A stretch of DNA of 64,000 bases. Origin: Hyposmocoma kahamanoa. Its lineage: Eukaryota; Arthropoda; Insecta; Lepidoptera; Cosmopterigidae. The notes beneath the pieces are model-generated. The model saw nothing but the letters and a program-made list of their open reading frames with translations. It ran no database searches and was not told the origin of the DNA. Position 1 is the stretch's first letter, and each line of letters opens with the position of its first letter. The stretch lies in the NCBI RefSeq assembly GCF_003589595.1, contig NW_020654229.1, forward strand, positions 7,253,767 through 7,317,766. Direction: 5' to 3'. A program made the position numbers and the translations under genes. Shown piece by piece: positions 31,136-42,254 of this stretch.

Positions 31136-32297
31136 GCGTAATAACTTGTCCCGATGCATCTCAACCAATCTGCGCGAGGTGAGCCGGCGGATCGGCAAGT
31201 TCTATTTCATGAAATCTACGCGCTTCCATGAAACTATACGCACACATTCGCAAAAATCCGCTTTATAACATCTAAAGAAATGACGGCCGAGAAGTCGAAA
31301 TAATTCGAGTTATTATCGAATAGCGTTCACTTAAATTTAAACCTTATTCCAACACATTATAGTTAAATTGTTTTATGTCAGAATCGTTGCCAGATGTAAA
31401 ACTTTCTTAAAATAATGTAACAATATTATTATAATAGCAAAATAATACAAAATATGGTTACTTTTTATTTTGTAAATCTTAACGATAAATATTCTTACAT
31501 AGTATCTATATTTAATTGGGTGTTTGTTTCTAATAGGACTACGTAACGAATGTATGCAGAAGATCATGGCAATTCATAGGTAATTAAAATAGCAACACTT
31601 AGCATTCATATGTTTGCTTACATCTTGTGAGTTTATTGTTCTGTGGTTTACATACTTCCGTATCACGACAGACAACTTAAAATGTAAAATTACTTCAAAA
31701 GCTATGGTTATTTTATGTGTAGAATAAGTTATCCTGTGAAATGAAGTGCACTAGTATCTAATAAGTGTTATGTTTGAATATCGCCAAGCGCCTTTTTAAC
31801 GGGAAAAGAAATTTTTGTTTAAGTGTTTTTTTTTTTCAAAAAGTTAAACCTTCGGCTTTACCAAGGACAAGTTTCATGCCTCGCCTCGCTACTATCAGGC
31901 AAAAAAAAGCATTTGAAACTGTTGCTTGGTACTGTAGGAGCTCCTGAAGAACGCTTTGTAACTGTAATGTCTCAGCGGTAGTGGTTTTCCGTATGTCGGG
32001 ATTTTTTCTCACGTCCACGATTAGCCACGACGTTGTTTACTTAGGGCGAGTTCCGGGAATCGACTCTAACAATGCCGCTCGCATTGTTCAATATGCTTGC
32101 TGTCCACTTCTCAGGTTTTCGCGATTTTTATTTATTACCAGTCATCGGAATTGACGGGGTTGATCTAGCTGACTTACAGAATAATGTGGACATTCCGTTC
32201 TGAAAATCCCGCCGACTTCTCGGAATTGATTATATTTGAATATGCGTATTATTTATTGAAAGAAGGATGGCGACATCTCGTGTATTTTGTGACTCAG
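31136..32297. other. No gene seen
   Basis: AT-rich. Short frames at 31765-32018 are not supported by context. Confidence 0.35.
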
Positions 32298-32812
32298 TGT
32301 TTTTGACGACGTGTATTAAAGAGACCTATAAATACTTGTAATTCATTATCAAAGCATCAAAAAAGCTAATTGAGTACAGCCTTTAGGGGCTGGGGGTTAT
32401 AAACTTGATATAATGTTATGTTTATAACATTGTCCGGTATTTCACTTCAGATGTTTGTTCGTAGTAGCAGAAAACAAGAAGTTTTCAGTTTGTTCCTAAA
32501 AATAATAAAGAATTTTTTGAATTTTCCTAAATCTGCCATACTTTGCCACATTAAAACGTTGACGTGTTCTGTCGCAATGAAAATGAATAAAAATTAAGTC
32601 TACCCAAATGGCAGAAATCTGCGACAATGGTCACTGTTCTCAATCTCAAAGTGACTTTGACATTGGCAAGAGGCCATTTGTCAAAACGTTCCTTTGCAAA
32701 CTTTCGTATCTCTCATTTTAATATTGTCGAAACATTTTTGTCACATTGTGTTTTATTTATTACTTTATGTCATTATTTTTTAATTGATTATTTGATTAGG
32801 TGCTTGCTAAAT
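32298..32812. repeat. Dispersed repeat Y, copy 2 (uninterrupted)
   Basis: Direct-orientation homologue of 13230-13995 without SINE insertions: GTTTTTGACGACGTGTATTA, TCATTATCAAAGCATCAAAA, GATGTTTGTTCGTAGTAGC, TTGTCAAAACGTTCC and TTAATTGATTATTTGATTAG. Confidence 0.65.
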
Positions 32813-32815
32813 TTT

Positions 32816-33353
32816 TGAATTTTTGTCCATTATAGCAAAACTCAAGTTAAACTGGTCGATCTGAAGTGCAAAAATTGACGACACCTGTCAATTGTTTCGA
32901 ATTCGGGCTGACCATTCGGAGCGCCTAATAAATGAAATGACGACTTGATGTAAGCACATTGAGTGTATAACCAGAAATAGAGACGAAATGTCATTTGATT
33001 TGTTTGAAAACTATTCTGCCAAATCAAACTGCGCTCCGATTGGCCAGCCCAAATTCGAAACAATTGACGGGTGTTGTCAACTGTTTCACTTCAAATCGAC
33101 CAGGTTAACATGAGCTTTGCTATAATGGACGAAAATTTAAAAATTACCCTCTTAGTTAGAAATATTGTCTTGGTTACAATAATATTTTTGGAATATACGG
33201 AGACGTACACACTGGTCAGTTGTTGGCGCTGTACTATTTCAGCTTTCTAATTTATTTCAGTGCAAACGAGAGTTGATATTTAAAATTGACATAAGGCCCA
33301 TTTGCCTGATGAGTCAGGGATAGATGGCCTTTATTCTAGTTATATACTCGATG
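32816..33353 (-). mobile_element. CATCGAG-element copies, rearranged
   Basis: 32816-32925 is one fragment (TTGTCCATTATAGCAAAACTC, CACCTGTCAATTGTTTCG). 32957-33352 is a second copy bounded by CATTGAGTGTATAACCAG and TTATATACTCGATG. It keeps GGACGAAAATTTAAAAATTA and TATACGGAGACGTACAC but has lost the THAP exon. The 8-bp flanks (TGTAAGCA and GTCGCTTA) match poorly. Confidence 0.6.
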
Positions 33354-33415
33354 GTCGCTTACCAGCATGCCCACAATTTTATTGTCCCGTTACTTATACT
33401 ATCATTTTGAGAAGC

Positions 33416-33565
33416 GGATGAATCTGGGCTGATCTAGGGTTATGATCTGACTGAGTAGATCGCTGTGCGGGCTTGCTAGCATAAGTTACAGTGCCCTTCC
33501 CGAATAAACAAGAGGTTCATAGGGAGGGTCACTATTAACAAAATTTATGTACAAAAGACATCGTC
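33416..33565 (+). repeat. Fragment of the 6.4-kb GC-rich repeat
   Basis: GCGGATGAATCTGGGCTGAT, CGGGCTTGCTAGCATAAGTT, AGTGCCCTTCCCG and CATAGGGAGGGTCACTA align with 6908-7060. Confidence 0.55.
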
Positions 33566-34494
33566 GGGGATATTGCAATTACGCGTAACTACTATTTGAT
33601 TATGACTCTTTATTTCGGTAGTTAAGTCGTCAAATCAGATCCACGTTGTGGCAACCATGATTTACGGGAATCTATTGTTATCAGCCCGTAGACAACATAA
33701 ATTAATGCTTACTCGAGGTACAAAAAGTGAACAAACTCAAAAATTTTAATTTGAAAATGTCATTCTAGTATTTACATGGAAAGTTTTTGTATTTTTCTGT
33801 AATGTTTGGCATAAGCTCAGTTCTTATTCGGCGAGTGGCGTCATCTTTACAAAAAAACCTAAGTTTCTGTAAAAACTAAAAATGCTAATGAAAGAGTTTA
33901 ATAAACAAATTAGTTTTTAAAATACACATGCTGGCACATTTAGCGGAACACTAGTAAATTTTCTAAATTAATGGAGTGTTTTTTCTAACGCCTGCAGGCT
34001 GATTTTAATTGAAATCGGAATCGATCAGATGGGTTTCCGAGCGGCAAGATGAACCTGATTCTTACTATATCTTTCTAATTTGTGAGTTAAATCAACTATT
34101 GTTCCGGTTACAAATGTCAAAAATTTCCGATCGGTCAGTTGTGAATCGCAATTATGCGCCTCGACTCGGAAGAGACGCAGTTTCCGATCGGGAGAGGCAA
34201 TCAAAATCAAGCTGCTGGTCGGTTATTTTACTTTTTTATACAAATCTAATTTGAAAATAAACAAATGATCGGCTGACATTTTTTCATTCATTTGTTTTAA
34301 TTTCCAACTAATACAGGTTTGTTGAGTGGTTCGAGATTGATTTTGCGTTCTTGTTTTCGTAAAGTATTTTATTTTTATTTTTTTATGTTTTATTTATGAA
34401 CTGTTACAATTTTTTGTTATATACGGCTTTAAAAAAAACGGATAGTTGTCAACTACATTTCAAAAACAAAAATATTACTCTACCATCCTTATAT
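33566..34494. other. No gene; possible decayed TIR element at 33997-34225
   Basis: GCAGGCTGATTTTAATTG near 33997 has a weak inverse (CAATCAAAATCAAGCTGCTGG) near 34199. TTCCGATCGG words occur between them. Too diverged to call. Confidence 0.3.
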
Positions 34495-34854
34495 ATTTTG
34501 TAGCAGTAGAACTCCTTGTAAAAGATTAGTTCGTCAAGGGCCTACCTTACGTATTTCTGCCGCCAAGCAGTAGCGTGAACATTACTGCGTTCCGGTTTGG
34601 AGCGTTAAGGGTGTTGGTGAAATTACAGGCACAACTTTAATATCACCATTATCTGAATACACAAATGTTTATAGCGAATTTAGAAAATGGTAGCCAGGAG
34701 AAACGTTAGCGATGGGCGAATTTGAATGTTAGTACACTAATCACTAGTATCATATTTAGTAGCAGTAGAGCTCCTTGAGAAAGAGTTCGTCCAGGGAAGT
34801 ACTGCTACCTTACCTATTTCTGTCGCCAAGCAGTAATGTCAGCATTACTGTGTT
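34495..34854 (+). repeat. Repeat Z pieces up to the assembly gap
   Basis: GTAGCAGTAGAACTCCTTGT...GGTGAAATTACAGGCACAAC at 34500-34637. Next comes the extended 5' part (AACGTTAGCGATGGGCGAAT, AATCACTAGTATCATATTTA) shared inverted with 38690-38790, then a second Z start that ends at the Ns. Confidence 0.6.
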
Positions 34855-34864
34855 NNNNNNNNNN
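34855..34864. other. Assembly gap (10 N)
   Basis: Ten ambiguous bases inside a repeat Z copy. The true distance is unknown, so repeat collapse is likely. Confidence 0.95.
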
Positions 34865-36800
34865 AAAATGTTGATTACTTAAAAAAATTAACACTTTAAT
34901 TTTTAATCGACTTCAAATATTAAAATTATTGTCCTTCCAATAAAATGAGCTTATTATATAACATCTTTTTGTAATAGAAGATCTTATCGATTAACTTAAT
35001 TAGTGAAAACGCACGTCAATATATGAACTTGCGACTGCCTTAATTAATTTTACTAGATGGTTTTCTGTTGGTAATTGATCAAATTGATGAATGACAAGAC
35101 AAAGGAAAATGTTACTGCTGATGAAATATGGTAAAATCTTATCAATCAAAGAGGTTTACTTAATGACGGCTTCGTGTGAAATTTTGTGATTTGTTTATTA
35201 TTTCCCGGACTTCTAAATCTGCATATTTGAATTGCATCTTAGTTGGGATAAACTAGACCACTGTCATCCTTGAAAGCAACAAACTCATACGTATGACCAA
35301 CTCCAGGTTTTTGTAAAGACAGCGCACTGTTAAGTCTTTGCATTATATATATTTTTTTGTATTACTCGTACTACATATCCGGCGATCTATGTAATTATTT
35401 GCTCACTATATTCGGACATTCGAGGCATCGTGCTGCAAAAATTATCGAACTTACAGATACTACTGATAATAGATACTACAAAACTGACAAAAAAAAACAA
35501 CGAAACGTTATTAAACGATATAGCACAAAAGTAATAGAATATTTTTATAATATTGCTAAGGTCATAATAATTTTTGTCCCTTTGTTTTCAAAATCGAAAT
35601 CGAGAACAGTGTTACCTAACGTACACATCACTAAATGTTAAATTTGGCCAAAAAATGTACAAGCGGCCACAAAACTGAATGCATTATACAAAAGTGCGTT
35701 CGTTCGATATTCATGGCGTATTACCAAAGGATAAATATATCGCACCATATTAGTATTACAAATCAGAGGCATACACTCGGTTGCATAGTTGTCTTCTCGA
35801 AATTCGTACGAAATAAAAATAATTGTTTTTAAAATAAATTATGCATCTTCTGATTACAAAATCATTTGCCCGTGGAAGGAAACGTCCTGTTTAATCGTTT
35901 ACACAGTTATGGTGCTTTTGCAGTTTATAATAGTACAATTATGCATTTTCGCGTTTTCGACCGGTGTTTATCTACGATAACCGTCGAGCGCGTTCTGCAG
36001 TGTAGCAGCGGCAACTAATTGTATTTCACTTACATTGGGCACGCGAAGTACGTACACTTGCGGTGTCTATCTAGATATATATCTGTGGTTTTACTAGTAT
36101 TCGGTTGCGTTAATTGGACTGCATGATTGTAGTATATTACAAATGAAAATTACATAAAAACTAAGAAAATTTTGTACGCCACTAGACATTCAAAATTCAT
36201 TTTTGTAGTAACTTAGTGACCAGTTTATCTACAAGAAATAAATGATTTATTTATAATTTATTTTTAAATTTTCAGCTGTTTCTGCTTTGTCACAAAATCG
36301 GAACAATTTTTTTTTTTATTTCGATTTTTTCAATAATGGTAATGTTGTATTAAGTCGATGTTAAAAGATGTTAATTTTATTTCTACTTTACGTTCCATTC
36401 TTATTTATTTAAATATGAACTTTATTTTACCCCTTTTTTGTTTCGCTGAATGTGACGGTGCGTGTAAGATATTTGCGACATGGCCAATTTAATTCAGTAT
36501 ATCTTTGTTTCATGCATAGACAATTTATTTCTGTCAATTTTTTCTTTGGGATTTACGTAATTAAAATATCACGTCATGAGCAGCCAATTACAATGGACGT
36601 TATAAAACCAACCAATGACATGATCGCTACAAGATATTATTATAGCTCGTAAAATATTCAAATAAAGAATCTGAATGGCGGCGTTGATAAAGCATAATAT
36701 GAAGCGCTTGTTTGTACTATTGACCATAAAGAAGCGATATGTTTTTATCATAAACAAGGAATCTAGTGTAGAATCGTATTCGTAATATGATAACGTTAGG
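34865..36800. other. Relatively repeat-free AT-rich block
   Basis: Several short plus-strand frames (to 94 codons at 35357-35641) lack recognisable domains and have AT-driven composition. A GC-richer patch at 35965-36060 carries no clear exon. No TIR or SINE was recognised. Confidence 0.4.
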
Positions 36801-36801
36801 A

Positions 36802-36897
36802 AATGAAACTATTTTTCCAGATTTAAATCGCGTATATTTGTTTTTTCAAACAAACCGACGTTTCGGGCCCTTTACAGGTCCCATGGTCACGGTTGAC
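36802..36897 (-). repeat. GGTCCC repeat copy
   Basis: GAAATGAAACTATTTTTCC, TCGCGTATATTTGTTTTTTC, GACGTTTCGGGCCCTTTACA and GGTCCCATGGTCACGG: the reverse of the 52.8-kb copies. Confidence 0.65.
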
Positions 36898-37250
36898 AAT
36901 AATATTTTCAATATTATTGTGTAGTGTTAGGTATATTATTTGGTGTGCATGTTGACATATGTATATGGTAAGTTAATTTGTGTGGTAATACGACGAGACT
37001 GCAGGCTCGAGGCGTGAAAATTGTCGTTAGTAAAGCAAAACAAAACTCCCCTACTTTACAAAAAACTATTTTATCCCGTTGAAAAGACGAAGTGTCGCTA
37101 ACTTAAGGCGGCTCGCGCTGTGATTGGCTGAGATCTATCGGGAAGCTACAGTATTCCGTATGATCAAGGAAAAGTTACTACACCTACAGTGGCGGATTTG
37201 TAGTCTTGGCACCCTAGGCCCCAGGCCTAGTCATATCTAGAAGAAGCTGC
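36898..37250. other. No gene seen
   Basis: Unassigned. CGGCTCGCGCTGTGATTGGCTGAG near 37108 is GC-rich, without a frame. Confidence 0.3.
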
Positions 37251-37251
37251 A

Positions 37252-37315
37252 AGAAGACGTCGGTTCGAATCCGACCGGATCGAAGGAATTTTTTCTGAGT
37301 GTTCGATCTTTGTAT
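37252..37315 (+). mobile_element. SINE family C fragment
   Basis: AAGACGTCGGTTCGAATCCG (box B), then ACCGGATCGAAGGAATTTT and the start of the tail. The box A half is missing. Confidence 0.55.
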
Positions 37316-37479
37316 TAATTAAAACATGAGTTATATTTTTATTTATGACATAAACATTATTATATTAACATTTTGTTAATTGGCGTTTAAAAAATTTAAA
37401 AACATAAGTTGTTCAACTTTTGTAGTTGTTAACCGTTGAAATGAAAAAAAAACTGCTTATTTTTTTAACGTTAAAACGT

Positions 37480-37865
37480 ACTTTTAAAAAGCGTGCTTGT
37501 AAAAGCGCTTTTCACCTAAACGCTTTTTAGTTTGACGCTTAAAAAGTCGTTTAGAAAAACGCTTAGGCGCATAGACTTTATGTTTAAAAAAGCGTTTAAA
37601 AAACTTTCCATCAGGCGCGGTGCAGTCATTTTGCCGAGTCACAATAAAAAAAAAAAAAAAAAAAGCTTGCAACGTTGTGTTCAATTAATTTGTTTAGAAA
37701 ACATAGATGGCGCTACTTGAAACTTAGACACGTTGTAAAAAATGGAATTATTGAGTATCTACAGAACTGACCAGTGAACAACGGTTACGCTTAAAATGAA
37801 AAGCGTGCTTATGCGCTTATTTTAAAAAGCAGACTTTTCTAAGTGCTTTTCTTTTAAACGCCCAC
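37480..37865. repeat. AAGCG/CGCTT-rich patch with retroposed insertion
   Basis: Dense AAAAAGCGTGCTT, AAAGCGCTTTT, AAACGCTTTTTAG, GACGCTTAAAAAG and AAAAACGCTTAGGCGC words at 37483-37600 resume at 37786-37865. Between them CCATCAGGCGCGGTGCAGTC, CATTTTGCCGAGTCACAATA and a poly(A) run (37605-37664) form a retroposed 3' end also present at 60235-60300. Confidence 0.55.
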
Positions 37866-38185
37866 CTCTAGTTGTGTGTCGGATAGTGTCAATGGCAGGG
37901 TTTTATAAGTTTGGTATTCTGCTGAAAGTGAAGAGAAGTCTATCCAGTGGGTAGCCAACGAGCTATTCAACTGCCATTGCAATTTTTTGGTATTCTGCTT
38001 TCGATGGCGTAGTCTACTAATATTACCTATACATATGTTTAATTCGAAGACTAAATTGTTGATTAACCGAGATAATTTTTTTATAACATCAAGTGACGGG
38101 ACGAATAAGCCGTGCGCCTGATGGTTATATACACGCCTGTCCATAACAGGTGCAGTGCCACTAAGAGCTTTAAATCGCAAAGATT
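37866..38185 (-). repeat. Repeat Z 3' part and adjoining unassigned DNA
   Basis: 38086-38185 reads in reverse ATTTAAAGCTCTTAGTGGC, ATGGACAGGCGTGTATATA, CATCAGGCGCACGGCTTATT and CGTCCCGTCACTTGATG. The DNA to the left is unassigned. Confidence 0.5.
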
Positions 38186-38189
38186 TGAA

Positions 38190-38815
38190 TCAAACCACAA
38201 CAAAAGATTTTATTCAAAACAATAATATAGTAATATTTACTTACTTATTTAAACTTTATTGTACTATATACTGAAGTACGAATGGCGGAACCAGTCAACC
38301 ATTGGGCTAAACAGAAAAAAGAACAATAGGAAAGAACAATACACTAGAAAATTAATAAAGAACAACACATCGACAACCGCTCAGGATGCCTTGTAGAGAG
38401 CCGAAACAAGTGTCGGGTATAGTTTTGGTGGTGGTGTCTGTGATTTTATTAATTTTATGCGGAAGGAGAGTGGGAAAGTTGTGCGCATGAAAAAAAATAA
38501 AGAATTTTTTTTTATAATGCCACTGCGCCCGTCACCCTGAGACATAAGTTGACAAGCCCCATGTGCCTGTAATTTCACCAGCACCCTTCAAAACCGGAAC
38601 ACAGTAATGCTGACATTGCTGCTTGGCGACAGAAATAGGTAAGGTGGCAATACTTCCCTGGACGAACTCAAGGAGCTCTACTGCTACTAAATATGATACT
38701 AGTGATTAGTGTACTAACATTCAAATTCGCCCATCGCTAACGTTTCTCCTGGCTGCCATTTTCTAAATTCGCTATAAATATTTGTGTATTCAGATATTGG
38801 TGATATTAACATAGT
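38190..38815 (-). repeat. Composite repeat Z/LINE tail; near-identical second copy at 46.9 kb
   Basis: 38205-38600 is almost the same as 46905-47280 (TTTATTCAAAACAATAAT, AACCATTGGGCTAAACAGAA, CGAAACAAGTGTCGGGTATA, GAAAGTTGTGCGCATGAAAA). In reverse it ends CCCAATGGTTGACTGG...ATAAAGTTTAAATAAG, the usual end of an abundant lepidopteran LINE. 38515-38815 is the extended Z start. Confidence 0.6.
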
Positions 38816-38950
38816 TCATTTACGTATAAACCTTGAAACGATAAACATTATCTCTCCACAATTTGATAACAGGAAATGAGCAAATTATTCAAACTTGTAA
38901 TTGTTGTGTATAGTTTGGTCACTAGGGAAAGATAAGGCGTAATTCTCTTT

Positions 38951-39365
38951 TTAACCGCTTTCAAAAGAGGAGTTTTTGTGTATGTTACGCGATAACTTCG
39001 GTAGTTGTGAACCGATTTTCGTGATTCTTTTTTTGTTGGAAAGTGGGTACCTCCATAGTGGTCCCATTTCATTTTGAAGAAAATCATCCAACTCTAAGGG
39101 TGGCTGTACACGCATGCAACATTCATTTTTATAAATAGCGCCTAAATCTTACTTAAGGAGCAATTATTTTAATGGTTGGTTTTGCTATTCTCCAATTCAA
39201 GGCATTTTTCTCTCTCAATATAATTTGAGTATGAGAACCGATTTTTATTATCTCCTGTGTCAAGTCCCGTATAGTGGCGAACTTAGGGGAAATTTTTACA
39301 ATAAAACTTCGCAAATAGACGTAATTCCATGTACTTTTGAGGTCGGTTTTTTTAGTACTCTGTAC
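38951..39365 (+). repeat. ACCGACTTC-family repeat, long form
   Basis: TTAACCGCTTTCAAAAGAGG to CTTTTGAGGTCGGTTTTTTT. Carries GTTGGAAAGTGGGTACCTCC and ACACGCATGCAACATTC. Confidence 0.65.
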
Positions 39366-39397
39366 TGAGATTATTTATGATATTAAGTTATGGGACA

Positions 39398-39757
39398 AAA
39401 AAGGAGGAGGTTTTCAATTTGACTATATGATTTTTGTTTGTATGTATGTTACGCGATAACTCCGGTATTTGTGAACCGATTTTCAAGATTCTTTTTTTGT
39501 TGGAAATAGGATACCTCCATAGCGGTCCCAGTCCAGGTCCAAGGGTGGCTGTTCACGCATAAAGATTCATTTTCATAAATAGCGCCTAAATTTTAGTATA
39601 ATGAGCAATTATTTTAATAGTTCATTTTGCTATTCTTTAATTCAAGGCGTTTTTCTCTCTCAATATACTTTGAGTAGTGAGAACCGATTTTCATTAAAAC
39701 TTGGTAATTATATGTAATTCCACGTACTTTTGAGATTGGTTTTTTTAGTACTCTGTT
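39398..39757 (+). repeat. ACCGACTTC-family repeat, second tandem copy
   Basis: Lies about 30 bp after the previous copy, same orientation, missing the first 15 bases. ATGTTACGCGATAACTCC, TTCACGCATAAAGATTC and CTTTTGAGATTGGTTTTTTT. Other long-form copies differ enough that this need not be a local duplication. Confidence 0.6.
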
Positions 39758-39789
39758 TATTATTTATTTAGATTTTATTATTTAGATTA

Positions 39790-40085
39790 TTATTATATTC
39801 CCAAGTGATGGGACGACCAAATTGTGCACCTGGTTGGAAAGCCAACACGGCTATCCATAGCAGTTGTAGTGCCACTCAGAGCATTAAATCGCAAAGATCT
39901 GAGGGGCACTGCCACTGCGCCCGTCACCCTGAGACATAAGCAGACAAGACCCTTCAAACCGGAATGCGCTAGTGCTCCCATTGCTGCTTGGCGGCAGAAG
40001 TATGTAAGGCAGTATTTCCCTGGACAAACTCTTCCACAAGGAAGCTCAACTGCTACTATTTTTTTTGTTACGAACAAGTCGTACA
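39790..40085 (-). repeat. Repeat Z, near full length
   Basis: Reverse orientation. The tail TTATTATATTCCCAAGTGAT lies at the left and GAAGCTCAACTGCTACTA at the right. GACAAGACCCTTCAAACCGG shows an internal deletion of the GGTGAAATTACAGG segment. Confidence 0.6.
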
Positions 40086-40336
40086 GTTGAAGTTACAATA
40101 AGAGCTTTAACTACAGTCCACTACAAGAAACGTAACCATTAGTTATCCTAACCCTGAGATTAATTTTAACTACGTAGTAGTAGTCAGGGTTATTACCATT
40201 TCATGATGCACTGTGTAAACGTGCGTGACACGCCTTCAGATTTCTTTGTAACTGGCCTTCAGTTGTCGCTAAATATATGTTGGTCATATGTATTGAAATG
40301 GAAAGAAGTTATTTCAGACAGTACAAGTTACATGCC
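40086..40336. other. No feature seen
   Basis: Spacer. AACCCTGAGATTAATTTTAA and AGTCAGGGTTATTACC form a weak inverted pair near 40150-40200. Confidence 0.3.
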
Positions 40337-40825
40337 CATCGAGTACATAACCAGAAATAGAGACGAAATAAGGGCCATACATTCTTGGTAACTCATCAGT
40401 GATACATCAGTTATAAATATCAACTCTCGTTTTCACTGAAATATAGGCACCGCCAACAACTGACCTGTGTGTACGTCTCCGTATATTCCAAAAATATTCT
40501 GTATTTATTATAATAAAGATAACATCTTTAACAATGGCGTGCTGTTTCATTCGGTGGTGTGGGAAAAACAGCAAAACATCTAATTATAAAACAAACGGAA
40601 TCACATTTCATCGGTAATTAAATATGTAATTTTGCAATTTTCCTTCATTATAGCAAAGCTCAAGTTAACTGGTCGATTTAAGGTGAAACAATGGACGACA
40701 CCCGTCAATTGTTTCGAATTCGGGCTGGCCAATCGGAGCGCAGTTGTCACAGTAATAATATGGCAGAATAGTTTTCAAACAATTTAAATGACATTTTGTC
40801 TCTATTTCTGGTTATATACTCGATG
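40337..40825 (+). mobile_element. CATCGAG/THAP P-like element, complete copy
   Basis: Ends CATCGAGTACATAACCAGAA and, inverted, ATATACTCGATG, with TIRs of about 31 bp. Perfect 8-bp target duplication TACATGCC at 40329-40336 and 40826-40833. 489 bp. It contains the THAP-like exon at 40534-40613 and the internal pair GTCAATTGTTTCGAATTCGG. The combination of CA...TG ends, 8-bp duplication and THAP exon fits a non-autonomous P-superfamily element. Confidence 0.8.
40534..40613 (+). pseudogene. THAP-domain first exon within a MITE
   Basis: The frame begins MACCFIRWCGKNSKT and ends NGITFHR, followed directly by GTAATT, a plausible splice donor. THAP zinc fingers (C2CH) have M-P-x-C-x4-C near the start and a hydrophobic-x-F-H-[RK]-F motif about 20 residues on; here CFIRWC and ITFHR fill those positions. 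The copy at 54281-54360 has the likely ancestral start MPCCSIRWCGKNSK. The exon is too short to hold the second Cys/His of the finger, which in P transposase genes would lie downstream of an intron, so this copy encodes no complete domain. The degraded copies at 52240-52290 (minus, in-frame stop) and 9430-9480 (minus) show the exon decaying. Function in this copy: none expected. Confidence 0.6.
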
Positions 40826-40833
40826 TACATGCC

Positions 40834-41100
40834 ACTATAACAATATTATTAGTACTATATGTTAGTAGGTATTTACAACTATGTTAGTAGAATGTAAAGT
40901 GTTCATTTTCATGAACCAGGATGGACATCCAATACTAAAAGGAAAAATAATAAGGATTGGGCTGTCCATCCTCTCCGCTACAACCTTAAGAAGACTGCTG
41001 GTGCTACCCCTCACTCTTGCTAACAGGAATGCCATTCTCTTGCGAACGACTGCCTGCAAACCGTTTACAAACTACTTCTATTTACGACTCCATGAGAATT
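40834..41100. other. No gene assigned
   Basis: A 76-codon plus-strand frame (40881-41111) has mixed composition and no recognised domain. Possibly LINE-derived. Confidence 0.3.
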
Positions 41101-41104
41101 CAAG

Positions 41105-41350
41105 TATATAATGCTGTATTTCTGTAATTCTGCCGCCAACGAGGTTTTGAAAGGTAAGGGGTGCTGGTGAGATTACAGGCACGTGGGGCTTGTCAACTTA
41201 TGTCTCGGGGTGACGGGCGCAGTGGTAGTGCCTCTCAGATCTTTGCGATTTAAAGCTCTGAAGGCAGTGCAACTGTTATGGACAGGCGTGTAGCTTACCA
41301 TCAGGCGCACGACTTGTTCGTTCCGTTACTTGATATAATAATAATAAAAA
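41105..41350 (+). repeat. Repeat Z with ATAATAATA tail
   Basis: TTCTGCCGCCAACGAGG, GGTGAGATTACAGGCACGTG, CTTGTCAACTTATGTCTCGG, GATTTAAAGCTCTGA, ATCAGGCGCACGACTTGTTC, then TATAATAATAATAAAAA. Shows the family's real 3' end. Confidence 0.65.
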
Positions 41351-41468
41351 TGGATACCTATGTCGGAGTGACATCACGAAGCAAACTACAAACAGTGCAT
41401 TTAATTTATGAACATCGTTTTGACAGTTATTTATTTGAAATGGAACGTGGCTGAACGTAACATTAACT

Positions 41469-41718
41469 CATTGACTTACAAATATGTGGGCGACGGGTCT
41501 AATACAAAAACCACGAAAAAAATGTCCCAAGTCAACCTATTTAAACGTAGTGACATGTAAAGGAATATGAAAAAGCACTGTCTAATTTTGTTTGCTTCGC
41601 TGTCAGTCGAACAAACGAAGACTGAAGCGTGAATGATGCTCTGTATACGATTTTAACGCCCTATAAATTCGGACACTTTTTAGCGCGGACCCGACGTCCA
41701 TATAATTGTAACTCAATT
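41469..41718 (-). mobile_element. 286-bp CATTGAC MITE, copy 4
   Basis: CATTGACTTACAAATATGTGG to AATTGTAACTCAATT. Perfect 8-bp duplication CATTAACT at 41461-41468 and 41719-41726. Internally shortened to 250 bp. Confidence 0.85.
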
Positions 41719-41726
41719 CATTAACT

Positions 41727-42254
41727 GAACGAAATTGGAACGCAACAGGACAGGAGTGATGATAGTGTTCCGCAGGTTAGCCAATGCAACGGTGGTGGCG
41801 GTGTAGGGGATAAGGCAGGCAGGCGGAGAAAATGGCGCCGGCAGACGTTCTTGATTATTTGAAATAGCTTTGAGATGCATCCTTATTAAAGTTGTATCTT
41901 TCGCGATATATTTCCGCAGATAGGTGTATAGAAGTTCAGCACACGCAATAAACTGATTGTTGTACCAAGACGTATGGAAAGACGACATGAGTCTAGACTC
42001 CACATGAATATGATTCGAAGTGTACTCCGCGCAGTATTTAGAAAAAGGCTAGTCTAGGTTTGCGGGTATGATCTGAAGTGTTATATTGTATCAGGTGTAG
42101 AGTTGAGAGTACTGTGTCAGCAAAAAGGGCCCGACTCAGTATTACGCCGCAGTTCAGTCGGTACAAAAGAAGTAACACAGAATAGAGAATCAACACGGAG
42201 TTAGAATGTAAGATATGTAGTTATAATATTAATTGTATAGGTGAATAAGTTATT
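41727..42254. other. No gene seen
   Basis: A minus-strand frame of 96 codons (41713-42003) partly overlaps the MITE end and is not supported. Confidence 0.3.

Noticed and set aside
33997..34225. TIR element with GCTGATTTTAATTG arms
   Set aside because: Arms align only loosely with gaps, and no target duplication is visible.
34855..34864. Low-complexity or modified bases
   Set aside because: The run is ten N characters, an assembly gap convention, not sequence.
35357..35980. Three successive short frames that could be exons
   Set aside because: Amino-acid content follows AT bias. No consensus acceptor/donor pair joins them and no protein family is recognised.
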